Shown piece after piece: positions 52,632 through 61,541 of a stretch of DNA of 64,000 bases. This DNA is from an uncultured Bacteroides sp. (GTDB lineage Bacteria; Bacteroidota; Bacteroidia; Cytophagales; Cyclobacteriaceae): contig CABHOV010000046.1 in assembly GCA_902168185.1 (NCBI GenBank), positions 372,001 through 436,000 of the forward strand, written 5' to 3'. The translations under genes were made by a program, and so were the position numbers. Below the pieces are notes generated by a model that did no database searches, was not told the DNA's origin, and worked only from the letters and a program-made list of their open reading frames with translations. Numbering within the stretch: position 1 is the stretch's first letter; each line of letters begins with the position of its first letter.

Positions 52632-53663
52632 ATGAACCAAAATTCACAAATTAGCGCTCGACGCTTCCAACGTGAGGTCATATTCACGAAGCTGCCGATG
52701 AATTTCGGCTTTAGCTATCTCGACGTTTTTCAACTTTTTCCAGCTAATCTTAAGGGTCTGCCTAAGACAAAGATTGCGCATCCCCATCATCCAATGATAC
52801 TAGAGTATTGGTACACAGACGATGAACTTGAAAAGGTATCAGTTGACGAGATGTACGAGGGCTTAGAAGACATCCACAGACTCACATCAGTTACCTGCAA
52901 CAAAAAGGATTTGATAATGTCACTTCTCTCAATTGTTTCGACACATCAATTCTTCCAGTACTCGTCTCGTGATGCCAGGTGGGGGTTTCCAATACTTAAG
53001 GATGATGCGGGCACCGAAACTAATACGTGGAGTTCCAAATGGTGCTTAGCATGGTTCCATTGGCCTGAACGGCCTGAACAACTCAAAATAAGTGAGTTTA
53101 CTTCTATAGAATTAGAATTATCAAATTTTATTCCGTGGGAGACATACTATCAACGGCCCACCTTTGACTGGAATCTCGAAGGAAAGGTCTTCCTTCCGAC
53201 TTTAATAAAAGCATTCTTGGATGCCTATTTTGCAAAGGATTCTCAGACCCGAAAAAGTTTAGATTCTGCAATCGCTAGCTCGAATACTGCGATGGAGTTC
53301 ATGAGTTCAAGAAAGAAACTTGCAGTGTTGTCAGCGTTCACAGCGATCGAAACAATGGTAGAATTGGATAGCAAAGATTTTGTACCCTCGAAGTGCAAAG
53401 AGTGCGGTCAAGATATTTATAAGATTGCGGCAAGGTATAGATCATTCTTATTGAAATACATTGGTGATTCAGAGGCAAACAAAAAGAAGTTTAATTCCTA
53501 CTATTCATTACGATCCAAAATTGTTCATGCTGGACAAGACTTTCAAACTGAGAAACTATTTTCAGAAGTTGACCAAGGGATTAAAAACAAGGAACATTTG
53601 CAAATGGCTGAAATTGTGATCCTTAGTAAACTTGCAATTGTATTCTGGGTAATAAAAAATTAA
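52632..53663 (+). CDS. HEPN-domain protein (ApeA-like)
   Basis: A protein of 343 residues from ATG 52632. The C-terminal part is helical and carries the HEPN nuclease motif in YSLRSKIVHAG (R294, H299; R-x4-H), preceded by a CKECGQD cysteine pair and AARYRSFLLKYIG. This is the arrangement of ApeA-like HEPN proteins, which cut RNA in abortive phage defence. The N-terminal 200 residues are unassigned. It is the first gene of an operon with a mini-zincin and a CHAT protein, 7 bp from the next start. Confidence 0.72.
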   Translation: MNQNSQISARRFQREVIFTKLPMNFGFSYLDVFQLFPANLKGLPKTKIAHPHHPMILEYWYTDDELEKVSVDEMYEGLEDIHRLTSVTCNKKDLIMSLLSIVSTHQFFQYSSRDARWGFPILKDDAGTETNTWSSKWCLAWFHWPERPEQLKISEFTSIELELSNFIPWETYYQRPTFDWNLEGKVFLPTLIKAFLDAYFAKDSQTRKSLDSAIASSNTAMEFMSSRKKLAVLSAFTAIETMVELDSKDFVPSKCKECGQDIYKIAARYRSFLLKYIGDSEANKKKFNSYYSLRSKIVHAGQDFQTEKLFSEVDQGIKNKEHLQMAEIVILSKLAIVFWVIKN

Positions 53664-53670
53664 ATAGAGA

Positions 53671-53934
53671 ATGAGCATCGAACGTAGTGATTTAGAACGA
53701 GTGCAACGGATTTGCCTGCATGAGGCAGGCCATTTTGTTGTTGCGAGAAAACTTAATTATAGGACATGTGGAGATGAGTCAGGAAAATTAGTATTGGAAA
53801 ACTTTGATTTGATTAGAAGCCTCGGAGTGAGCCTTGCATTACAGATTACCGAATATTCTCATCGCTACTGCCTAACAGAAGCCGAGATTGCCAATGCTTT
53901 CCCTTCATTGAATAATTCGATTGGTTCAAGATAA
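53671..53934 (+). CDS. Small HExxH (FtsH/M41-like) zincin
   Basis: A protein of 87 residues. CLHEAGHFVVARKL (H17, E18, H21) is the zinc site typical of FtsH/M41-like peptidases, without any ATPase domain. The rest is too short for a full peptidase, and the third zinc ligand cannot be identified. It sits between the HEPN and CHAT genes and ends 10 bp before the chosen CHAT start. It may be a cut-down protease, a regulator or a toxin-processing factor; its position suggests it is part of the system. Confidence 0.6.
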   Translation: MSIERSDLERVQRICLHEAGHFVVARKLNYRTCGDESGKLVLENFDLIRSLGVSLALQITEYSHRYCLTEAEIANAFPSLNNSIGSR

Positions 53935-53944
53935 TGATCACTTT

Positions 53945-56467
53945 ATGAAATTCGACGAAATAGAGGATCTTCTGGATGATTTTTTTCAGAAGCTTACTTC
54001 TACACACCTTAATGCTAAACAATATTCCAAAGAGAACTTAGTAGGATTGTTTCAGAAAATCTGCAAAGAAATTTCTGTCGACTACGCCACGTACAAAAAG
54101 TTTATCGCGAATCTGCTCAATATCCTTGAAAAGAATGATCAGACTTCCATTGTAATACTTATAGACAGCTATTTTTCTTACTATCAAAGTCTTTTGGAAG
54201 TCAAAACTCTCCAAAAGATTGATGAATCCGTTCTAACAGGTCCTTCATCAGATGATATCATAAAGAAGATTTTTGCGGCATATCGACAATCGATTACATA
54301 CGGGCAACGAATACGACTTTCTGAATTTTCATTCGACAAATCCTCATTAACTAATGAGGATAAATTATCAATAATATCTTTTCTGACAACAGTATTACAG
54401 GAGAATACAAAAAAGCTTGAATGGGATAATGATACAGTGCAAAACATTTTGATGTACTTGCCTGTTCTACGCGATTTATTGAAAGAACAGGGGAATAGCT
54501 TTTCCTTTTTCATACTTACTGCGATGGTAATTGATAGGCTAAGCAGCTCCGAATATTTCCAGCCAGCGAGGGATTTTGCAGAAGAGATCAATTGTACGTC
54601 ATATATTGATGGCAAACCTTATTTGGGTTTCTTCAATTCATTCCGCTGCTATTCGAACAATTCATCCGTGATTCCAGCATTACTGTATGGAAATTTGAGC
54701 GTTATATCAGCAATTAACTCAAAGGAGCCTATACCAGAAAAATTTGTTAAGGAAATCATTTGGCAGGGTATAAAATATTTTAGGAATGTCTCACTATTTC
54801 CGTGGGTGAGAGAAATTTATCATTCTATCCCCAAGCACATTGTATTTAGTGGACATGAGAAACGATCGCTTACTCATTCATATTTTTTAAGTTTGCTTTT
54901 GGTGGGAGATCCGAACCTACCATCATTAGCGCTTGATTTTCTCCATGAAAACCGGGAGGTCATATTTACAGGCGGAATCAATGATGCAACACCTTGGCTT
55001 TTGACGCTTTATAATATGAAAAGGATTTATCCAGATGCGGATTTCTCGCCAACTGGCCTAGGACACTATCTGAGCACTTTGGAATTCATTGTACCTGCTG
55101 AACTTGTCAGTGAGCAGAAGGCAATCATACAAGGCGATTTGATCCCCTTAAAAACTTTGCTTAAGAATTCGTTAGTGAAACTGAATGAGACCCGAAGTGT
55201 GACAGACGTAGTTCACGACAATGAATATGCTCTAAAAATTGCTGACAGAATTGTAGGAAAGGCCAGTGAAAAAAACGATGCTGAAGCAATTCTATTGGCA
55301 ATGATTGTTAAGGCCGACTACAGCTTTGTTTTCATAGAAAAAGCAAGACAAGGGACATCCGAAGTAAAAATTCCGAATAAAGATCAGCGGTCATTTGAAT
55401 CGATTTATGGCTCTGAATCTGAAATGTTCAGGGCCTTGACAAAGATAGGTGGCTACTCGTTCATATGGATGTTCACCGCGGAACGTAGATGGTATTTTCT
55501 CTTGATATCGGAGAAGGGTTTTTCAACTGAGCATTTGCCTGGATGGAACCAGGAGTTATTTCAAGAGTTAGTTAACTCCGGCTTCTTCTCTCAATTTACA
55601 TTTGATGACACCATCAAAACCAAGTACGAAGTGCGCTCTGTTCTTCCAGAGGAGCACGTACAACATTCTGGCCAATTGCGGGGTAGGTTTTTATTCACAA
55701 AAATTACTAAGGACATTCAAGAACCTCTCCTTGCTGTGATGGATATTAGGCTGGCTGGATTTCCACACAATCTATTACTAGATTCAAGTGGAGATTTCAT
55801 CTATCACAAAAGACCCATTTGCAATATTCTCTCTACCGAATGGTATCTCAGATATGCAAATAACACGACAATTTCGAAAGAGTTTTCAAAAGCAATCTGG
55901 ATACCGACAGAAGGCGGTGACTTTACTCTTGCTCAGCTGCATTCTAAACTTGAAAGTAAGCTATCAGAGTATAAAATTAGCGTAACCCAGGCGTTGAATC
56001 CTCGAAATCCGATATCTTCTGAGTTGAACATTATCTCTTCTCATGGAAGCGACGATATTGCTCTAAAACAGGTTATCTATCCAGATGAAAACCCTCGAAT
56101 GAACTTGGATACATACCTTGGTCAAGGTAAAGTACTTATCCTTTTTGTATGTCATTCGGGTTCATTGAAAGCAACTCCATTTAAAAACAGCATTTCCAGT
56201 ATAGTAAAACAATACATTTCAAAAGGTTACAGTGCGGTAATAGCACCCTTTTGGTCACTTCATATTAATATTCCTCCAATTTGGTTACCAGTTTTCATTC
56301 AATCCTTAGAAGAAGGTGATGAAATAATTGAGGCTGTATTTAAAGCAAATTCTGAAGTGCATAAACACTACCCAACATTTGCCGCATGGCTATGCATGCA
56401 TCTTTACGGAGACCCGCACATAAGAGTTAGTGGGAAAGTAAATGGTAGTATTATGGCACGGGCGTGA
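53945..56467 (+). CDS. CHAT-domain protease with long helical N-terminus
   Basis: A protein of 840 residues from ATG 53945; a TTG at 53921 would overlap the zincin gene. The first 480 residues are helical, solenoid-like. The C-terminal domain is a CHAT (caspase-HetF-associated) cysteine protease: H700 in IISSHGSDD and C736 in LILFVCHSGS, followed by KGYSAVIAPFWSL and LCMHLYGDP. CHAT proteases act in bacterial defence by cutting a partner after activation. With the HEPN and zincin genes before it, this looks like an abortive-infection system in which one product is a protease target. Confidence 0.8.
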   Translation: MKFDEIEDLLDDFFQKLTSTHLNAKQYSKENLVGLFQKICKEISVDYATYKKFIANLLNILEKNDQTSIVILIDSYFSYYQSLLEVKTLQKIDESVLTGPSSDDIIKKIFAAYRQSITYGQRIRLSEFSFDKSSLTNEDKLSIISFLTTVLQENTKKLEWDNDTVQNILMYLPVLRDLLKEQGNSFSFFILTAMVIDRLSSSEYFQPARDFAEEINCTSYIDGKPYLGFFNSFRCYSNNSSVIPALLYGNLSVISAINSKEPIPEKFVKEIIWQGIKYFRNVSLFPWVREIYHSIPKHIVFSGHEKRSLTHSYFLSLLLVGDPNLPSLALDFLHENREVIFTGGINDATPWLLTLYNMKRIYPDADFSPTGLGHYLSTLEFIVPAELVSEQKAIIQGDLIPLKTLLKNSLVKLNETRSVTDVVHDNEYALKIADRIVGKASEKNDAEAILLAMIVKADYSFVFIEKARQGTSEVKIPNKDQRSFESIYGSESEMFRALTKIGGYSFIWMFTAERRWYFLLISEKGFSTEHLPGWNQELFQELVNSGFFSQFTFDDTIKTKYEVRSVLPEEHVQHSGQLRGRFLFTKITKDIQEPLLAVMDIRLAGFPHNLLLDSSGDFIYHKRPICNILSTEWYLRYANNTTISKEFSKAIWIPTEGGDFTLAQLHSKLESKLSEYKISVTQALNPRNPISSELNIISSHGSDDIALKQVIYPDENPRMNLDTYLGQGKVLILFVCHSGSLKATPFKNSISSIVKQYISKGYSAVIAPFWSLHINIPPIWLPVFIQSLEEGDEIIEAVFKANSEVHKHYPTFAAWLCMHLYGDPHIRVSGKVNGSIMARA

Positions 56468-56733
56468 TCATGTCAGGGTATATTTACCTGAACCCGCACT
56501 GTAACCCTTAGGGCGCGCCTTTAGCTGAGGCATCAACTCCGAAGTTTTCAATACTAGGAACCTGGAGCGCCCGTGAGTGTTGCCTCGTACCAATGTAAAT
56601 ACGTGAATCTACTTTTTGAATTCATCCGAATGGGATTCGTACCTTTCTGTTTTCTAGTGTTTCTTGGCGCGCCTGTGTCTAATGTATAGAGTTAGTTCAC
56701 TCAAATCAGATAGGCCGGTCACAAACAATCGAA
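56468..56733. other. Spacer with two GGCGCGCC sites
   Basis: No gene. GGCGCGCC occurs at 56512-56519 and 56666-56673. Between 56511 and 56586 two pairings cross each other: GGGCGC with GCGCCC, and GAGGCA..ACTC with GAGT..TGCCTC, which could form a pseudoknot. Confidence 0.4.
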
Positions 56734-56976
56734 TTAGATACTACCGTACTCCACATATCTCAATCGATTCATAGGCAACGTTGTCTTCCTGACGTTAACA
56801 TCCAGAACCAAATCAAATCCAACTGTCAGGGTATGCTCAATAAGAGATATATCCGCCCCAGTATCAAATAAACCTTTCAATTCTACGGCATCATTGAAAT
56901 CTTCATTGTCGCTTAAGTATATTTTGAAAATGGGTATTGAGATTGTTTTATCTTTCTCTGGCAGTTTTATAATCAT
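56734..56976 (-). CDS. Retropepsin-like aspartic protease, C-terminally short
   Basis: A protein of 80 residues. ELKGLFDTGADISLIEHTL carries the D-T-G-A motif and flanks of retropepsin-like aspartic proteases. The family usually has 110-140 residues with a second hydrophobic strand and a G-R-D or similar segment, which is not seen here, so it is probably truncated. The gene lies 25 bp after the HhH protein gene on the same strand. Confidence 0.55.
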   Translation of the reverse strand: MIIKLPEKDKTISIPIFKIYLSDNEDFNDAVELKGLFDTGADISLIEHTLTVGFDLVLDVNVRKTTLPMNRLRYVEYGSI

Positions 56977-57001
56977 AAACTCGGCTTTGTTGAATTGAGA
57001 G

Positions 57002-57238
57002 TTACTCGCTTATTTTTTCGATCTGCTCATTAAGCCCATGCTCATCCAAGATATCTAAAAATTCCTTCAACATTCGATACCCCGACTGTGGTTTGAACGG
57101 AAGTTCATGCAAAGGACCATCTAATATATCCTGTAAAGTCTTGTATCCATTAGCCTTGGCCATAGACTTAAACTCCTTGCTTACATCAAGGTTCTTGATT
57201 GCCTTATGCAGGATGGGACGAGTGATTTCCTGTGTCAT
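57002..57238 (-). CDS. Helix-hairpin-helix protein resembling RNA polymerase alpha C-terminal domain
   Basis: A protein of about 78 residues from the second methionine (57238); the frame is open from 57298 with a hydrophobic lead that looks untranslated. The end (YKTLQDILDGPLHELPFKPQSG then YRMLKEFLDILDEHGL) has the helix-hairpin-helix plan of the RpoA C-terminal domain. Such small proteins are common beside mobilisation genes in Bacteroidota. Role unknown. Confidence 0.6.
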   Translation of the reverse strand: MTQEITRPILHKAIKNLDVSKEFKSMAKANGYKTLQDILDGPLHELPFKPQSGYRMLKEFLDILDEHGLNEQIEKISE

Positions 57239-57366
57239 AGCGTAAAAGATTTGGGTTGTTAATGTGAAAAAACCAACAGGAATTTTTGCGCTCTGCAAAA
57301 GTACGCATCTCGGTTTTTAGAAAATCTGTAATTTTTTTCTAACTGAATATGAGGAGGTTAGCAGGT

Positions 57367-57378
57367 GTCCTAGGACAG
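57367..57378. repeat. 12-bp palindrome before the mobilisation genes
   Basis: TGTCCTAGGACA is a perfect palindrome in the divergent spacer between the HhH gene and the HTH gene. It could be the operator of the excisionase-like HTH protein. Confidence 0.4.
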
Positions 57379-57445
57379 TTGTGACTGTTTTACTATGGGG
57401 TTACACCCGTGATTTGAACCAACAATTTTCAAAGCGGAACAAATC

Positions 57446-57754
57446 ATGGCAACCAATATTATTACACCGGAAGATCTTCAGACATTCAAAATTGAATTGC
57501 TGGAAGCTATAGAAAAGTTGCTGTTACAACGACAGGCAGGCCCGATGCAACGCTGGCTTAAATCTCCTCAGGTCAGGAAGCTCCTGAACCTGTCTCCCGG
57601 AACATTACAGAACCTTCGAATTAACGGTACACTTCCCTTCGCAAAAATCGGAGGCGTGATCTTCTATGATTACCAGGACATCGAGCGAATCCTTCATGAA
57701 CGCAAGCGTAATACAGAATCTTCACCCACAAAAAATCAACCACGAAGATCATGA
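57446..57754 (+). CDS. Excisionase-like helix-turn-helix protein
   Basis: A protein of 102 residues. A helical N-terminus (DLQTFKIELLEAIEKLLLQ) leads to a winged-helix domain (WLKSPQVRKLLNLSPGTLQN, then LPFAKIGGVIFYDYQDIERI), the pattern of the MerR/excisionase-like proteins that start many Bacteroidetes mobilisable elements. It probably regulates the mobilisation genes or excision. Confidence 0.8.
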   Translation: MATNIITPEDLQTFKIELLEAIEKLLLQRQAGPMQRWLKSPQVRKLLNLSPGTLQNLRINGTLPFAKIGGVIFYDYQDIERILHERKRNTESSPTKNQPRRS

Positions 57755-57931
57755 AAACGGAAAGTAAAAGCTTATCGCAATTTGAAGAGCTGAACGCTCA
57801 ACCCTGCGGTTTTCTGCAGGGAGCAAGATGTACAAATGTTAACACATTTGGAATCTTGCCTCATCCCCTATCGGCTCTTCGGAACGAAGCCTCGGAACTC
57901 GGCTTCTGTGGTTTGCCAAAATCAATAAGTC
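57755..57931. other. oriT-like hairpin cluster
   Basis: Four inverted repeats lie in 120 bp: GAGC/GCTC (57787-57799), CCCTGC/GCAGGG (57802-57821), a long two-part hairpin with GCAAGAT/ATCTTGC outside and CAAATGT/ACATTTG inside (57823-57859), and GAAGCC/GGCTTC (57886-57906). Position directly upstream of mobC and the relaxase gene is where oriT lies in such elements. The short frame that spans it (57751-57954) was not accepted as a gene. Confidence 0.55.
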
Positions 57932-58321
57932 ATGAGCCAACGCAAATACAATAAGACCGAGCCACTGGATCACCTCATCGGTGTACGTGTATCGGAGGCA
58001 TTCTACAATAAGCTGGAAGGCCTACGTAAGAACAGCAACTGCCAAACCATCGGAGAATTTGCCCGCATGATTTTGCAAAAGGAACAAATCATCTGGTATC
58101 GCAAAGATGCTTCAGCAGATGCTATAACTGTCGAGCTGGCAGGGATCAGAAAAGAGTTGAAAGCCATCGGTATCAATATCAACCAGGTAACACGCTACTT
58201 CCATGGAAGTACCATTCCGAGTCAAAAAATATTTGAAGCATTGAAGATACTGGAAGAGTATAAAAAGATCTCGGGCAAGATAGACAAGCTGTTAACGGTT
58301 CTGGATGGAATACTAAAATAA
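57932..58321 (+). CDS. mobC: MobC-like relaxosome accessory protein
   Basis: A protein of 129 residues. It has a ribbon-helix-helix-like start (LIGVRVSEAFYNKLEGL) and the MobC pattern of the helical second half (ELAGIRKELKAIGININQVTRYFHG). It would bind oriT and help the relaxase to nick. Its stop codon directly adjoins the relaxase start. Confidence 0.88.
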   Translation: MSQRKYNKTEPLDHLIGVRVSEAFYNKLEGLRKNSNCQTIGEFARMILQKEQIIWYRKDASADAITVELAGIRKELKAIGININQVTRYFHGSTIPSQKIFEALKILEEYKKISGKIDKLLTVLDGILK

Positions 58322-59578
58322 ATGGTAGCCAAGGTGATTAGCGGAAAAGATATACAGGGGGCACTCAACTACAACGAACAGAAAGTTATGGAAGGTAAAG
58401 CGCTATGTATTCAAGCGAATCTTTTTAAGAAGGAAGCAGGCAACTTGAATTTCTATGAGAAGCTCGCGCGCTTCACTGATCTCAATGAAAAGAATATACG
58501 CACCAAGACCAACACTCTTCATATCTCCCTGAATTTTGACGTGACCGAAAAGCTTGACGTACTCACGCTGAATCAAATTGCTTCACAGTATATGGATAAG
58601 ATCGGCTTCGGAGATCAACCCTACCTGGTATATCAACACACTGATGCAGCGCACCCGCATGTGCATATTGTCACTACGCTCATTCAGCAAAACGGCAAGC
58701 GCATTCCTATTCACTACCTGGGGAAGAATCAATCTGAAAAAGCGAGGAAAGAAATAGAGACAGCGTTTGGATTGGTGCAGGCGCAAAGCAAGGGTAAAGA
58801 ACAGAAAGAGATGATCCGTCCTGTAGATGTGGAAAAAGTGGTCTACGGAAAGTCTGAGACAAGACGAAGTATTGTAAACATCGTGCGCATGGCAACACGC
58901 TCCTACAAGTATACCTCGCTACCGGAATTGAACGCGGTGCTCAGGCAGTACAATGTTACAGCTGAGCGCGGAACGGACAAGTCAAAGATGTTTGCCCGAA
59001 AGGGACTGATGTATAGTCTCATTGATCAGAAAGGAAAACGTATAGGTATACCCGTAAAAGCCAGTGCTATATATAGTAAGCCGACGCTGGCATTTCTGGA
59101 AAAGCAATTCAAGCTCAATGAAGTACTACGGTTGCCGTTGAAAGAACCGATGAAAAAGGCAGTGGACAAAGTCTTACTATCAAAGGCTGTCACTACCAAA
59201 GAACAGTTTAAATGTGAATTGGAGAAAAGCGGCATCACTGTTCTCTTCAGAACGAATACAGAAGGAAGAACCTATGGGATAACCTTTGTCGATAATCAAA
59301 GAAGAGTGGTCTTCAATGGAAGTGACCTTGGTAAGCCTTATAGTGCCACCGCTATTTTAGAAAAACTATCGGCCAAAGAAGATACAGTAAAACCTTACCG
59401 TCCGGGATTCACGGACAAAGTCGCCTCACAGGAAAAGTATACTCACGAAGCCGTTGACGCCCCTACCAATTCAATGATACAGGATTTGGTAACAGCCGGG
59501 GACTTTGACAGAAGTTCACCAGAGGCAGCACTGAAACTTGGACGAAAAAGGAAAAGAAGAAAAGGACGTAACCTATAA
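58322..59578 (+). CDS. Relaxase / mobilisation nuclease (MOBP-like)
   Basis: A protein of 418 residues that would nick and pilot DNA at oriT. The three-histidine metal motif is HPHVHIVTT, preceded by LVYQHTD. Early sequence (MVAKVISGKDIQGALNYNEQ) is typical of Bacteroidetes relaxases; the nicking tyrosine is probably the Tyr in ALNYNEQ. The length is usual for mobilisable elements. It is coupled to mobC and followed by the coupling-protein gene 11 bp later. Confidence 0.9.
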   Translation: MVAKVISGKDIQGALNYNEQKVMEGKALCIQANLFKKEAGNLNFYEKLARFTDLNEKNIRTKTNTLHISLNFDVTEKLDVLTLNQIASQYMDKIGFGDQPYLVYQHTDAAHPHVHIVTTLIQQNGKRIPIHYLGKNQSEKARKEIETAFGLVQAQSKGKEQKEMIRPVDVEKVVYGKSETRRSIVNIVRMATRSYKYTSLPELNAVLRQYNVTAERGTDKSKMFARKGLMYSLIDQKGKRIGIPVKASAIYSKPTLAFLEKQFKLNEVLRLPLKEPMKKAVDKVLLSKAVTTKEQFKCELEKSGITVLFRTNTEGRTYGITFVDNQRRVVFNGSDLGKPYSATAILEKLSAKEDTVKPYRPGFTDKVASQEKYTHEAVDAPTNSMIQDLVTAGDFDRSSPEAALKLGRKRKRRKGRNL

Positions 59579-59589
59579 AATTCATTGTC

Positions 59590-61527
59590 ATGCAAACAGG
59601 AGAAAACGAACAAGCCTTGCGCAAAATTATTGATCTGACCAGGATTTGCAGTATGGTTATACTGCTCATGCATTTTTATTACTACTGCCACCATGCATTC
59701 TTTCAGTCGGGTTATACACTGGATTTTATTGACCGGGTGATGATAAATATTTCCAGCACCGGGTTGTTCAACACGATATGGAATTCAAAACTTCTTTCAC
59801 TGGCATTGCTGATCGTTTCCCTTGTTGGGGCGAACGGAAAGAAGGACGAGAAAATCAGTCTTCAGGCTGCGTTGTCTTGTATAGGAATAGGACTCTTATT
59901 GTTCTTATTGAGCCACGCTGTTTTATACAGCAATATAGAAACCTTCACGGCGAGTGGTATTTATATAGCGGTTGTCATAACCGGATATATATTTACTCTT
60001 ACCGGAGGTACATGGCTCTCGCGCCTGATTAGACTTCAGCTCCGAAATGACATCTTCAACAAGTTAAACGAGTCCTTCCCACAAGAGGAACGGCTGCTGG
60101 AAAACGAATACTCCATTAACCTTCCGGCACAGTATATATTGAAAAGTAAACTACGCAGGAGCTGGATCAATTTCATAAATCCTTTTCGGGCTTTGCTGGT
60201 TATCGGAACACCCGGAGCAGGTAAATCATACTTTGTTATCCGGCACATTATCACGCAGCATATTCGAAAAGGATTCAGCATGTTCATCTATGACTTCAAG
60301 TATGATGATCTTTCCATTATAGCCTATAACACATTGCTGAAGTTTAGCAACAACTACAAAGTGCCGCCAAAGTTTTACGTGATCGAGTTCGATAAGATCA
60401 TGCACCGATGCAATCCGCTTGATCCTGTTACGATGGAGGACATTACCGATGCCAGCGAATCATCACGAACGATCATGCTCGGCCTTAACCGCGACTGGAT
60501 CAAGAAGCAAGGTGATTTCTTTGTTGAGTCACCAATCAATTTCGTGACGGCCATCATTTGGTTCCTGCGGAAATATGAGAACGGGAAATACTGCACACTG
60601 CCGCATGTCATTGAATTGATGCAGTTGGAATACAATACTATGTTTCCGTTGCTTCGAACAGAACCGGAGATAGATGTACTGATTAACCCCTTTGAATCTG
60701 CCTATACCCATGAAGCCTGGGAGCAGTTGGAAGGTCAGATTGCATCGGCCAAGATCGGTATGGCGCGGCTATCATCTCCTCAGCTATACTATGTGCTATC
60801 GGGAAACGACTTCACGCTGGATATCAATAATCCAAATGAACCTAAGATCATCTGTATGGGTAACAACCCGCAGAAGCAACAGATCTTCGGAGCGGTACTC
60901 TCACTCTATATATCCCGCGTCATCAAGCTGGTTAACAAGAAAGGGAAGTTGAAAAGCAGTTTGATCTTCGATGAATTTCCAACGGTATATTTCAACAACA
61001 TCGATAGTTTGATCGCCACAGCAAGGTCGAACAAGGTGGCAACTACCCTGGCCGTTCAGGATTATTCACAGCTTAAGAAAGACTATGGCCGCGACCAGGC
61101 GGAAGTGATCATGAACATTGTCGGAAATGTTATCTCCGGGCAGGTCGTTGGAGACACAGCAAAATTCTTGTCGGAGCGCTTTGGAAAAATCGTCCAGGAA
61201 CGTGAAAGTATATCTATCAATCGCACGGATACTTCTGTAAGCAGGTCAACGCAACTGGACGCTGCTATACCACCGTCAAAGATTGCATCACTATCATCGG
61301 GCGAGTTTGTGGGAATGGTAGCGGATGACCCTGACCAGAAGATAGCACTCAAAGTATTTCATGCCGAGATACTAAACGATCATGCAGCTTTAAAGAAAGA
61401 AGAGGACGGTTATCAACCTATACCGGTAGTCAGGAACGTGAGTATCGACCAGGTGCAACAAAACTACATGAAGATAAAGGCAGACATACGCCACATCATT
61501 GAAGACCGCCTGCCGGATGCTGCGTAA
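59590..61527 (+). CDS. VirD4/TraG-type coupling protein
   Basis: A protein of 645 residues with four hydrophobic helices near the N-terminus (about 18-145). Walker A is VIGTPGAGKSYF (about 205) and Walker B is SSLIFDEFPT (about 460). The sequence GNVISGQVVGDTAKFLSERF in the C-terminal part is typical of the family. It would bring the relaxase-DNA complex to a type IV secretion channel. No channel genes are in the window, so the element would rely on a helper. Confidence 0.9.
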   Translation: MQTGENEQALRKIIDLTRICSMVILLMHFYYYCHHAFFQSGYTLDFIDRVMINISSTGLFNTIWNSKLLSLALLIVSLVGANGKKDEKISLQAALSCIGIGLLLFLLSHAVLYSNIETFTASGIYIAVVITGYIFTLTGGTWLSRLIRLQLRNDIFNKLNESFPQEERLLENEYSINLPAQYILKSKLRRSWINFINPFRALLVIGTPGAGKSYFVIRHIITQHIRKGFSMFIYDFKYDDLSIIAYNTLLKFSNNYKVPPKFYVIEFDKIMHRCNPLDPVTMEDITDASESSRTIMLGLNRDWIKKQGDFFVESPINFVTAIIWFLRKYENGKYCTLPHVIELMQLEYNTMFPLLRTEPEIDVLINPFESAYTHEAWEQLEGQIASAKIGMARLSSPQLYYVLSGNDFTLDINNPNEPKIICMGNNPQKQQIFGAVLSLYISRVIKLVNKKGKLKSSLIFDEFPTVYFNNIDSLIATARSNKVATTLAVQDYSQLKKDYGRDQAEVIMNIVGNVISGQVVGDTAKFLSERFGKIVQERESISINRTDTSVSRSTQLDAAIPPSKIASLSSGEFVGMVADDPDQKIALKVFHAEILNDHAALKKEEDGYQPIPVVRNVSIDQVQQNYMKIKADIRHIIEDRLPDAA

Positions 61528-61541
61528 ACATTAAACAGATT

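Noticed and set aside
57751-57954. 67-codon frame between the HTH gene and mobC
   Set aside because: It lies over the four hairpins of the oriT-like region and overlaps mobC; the translation shows no family features.
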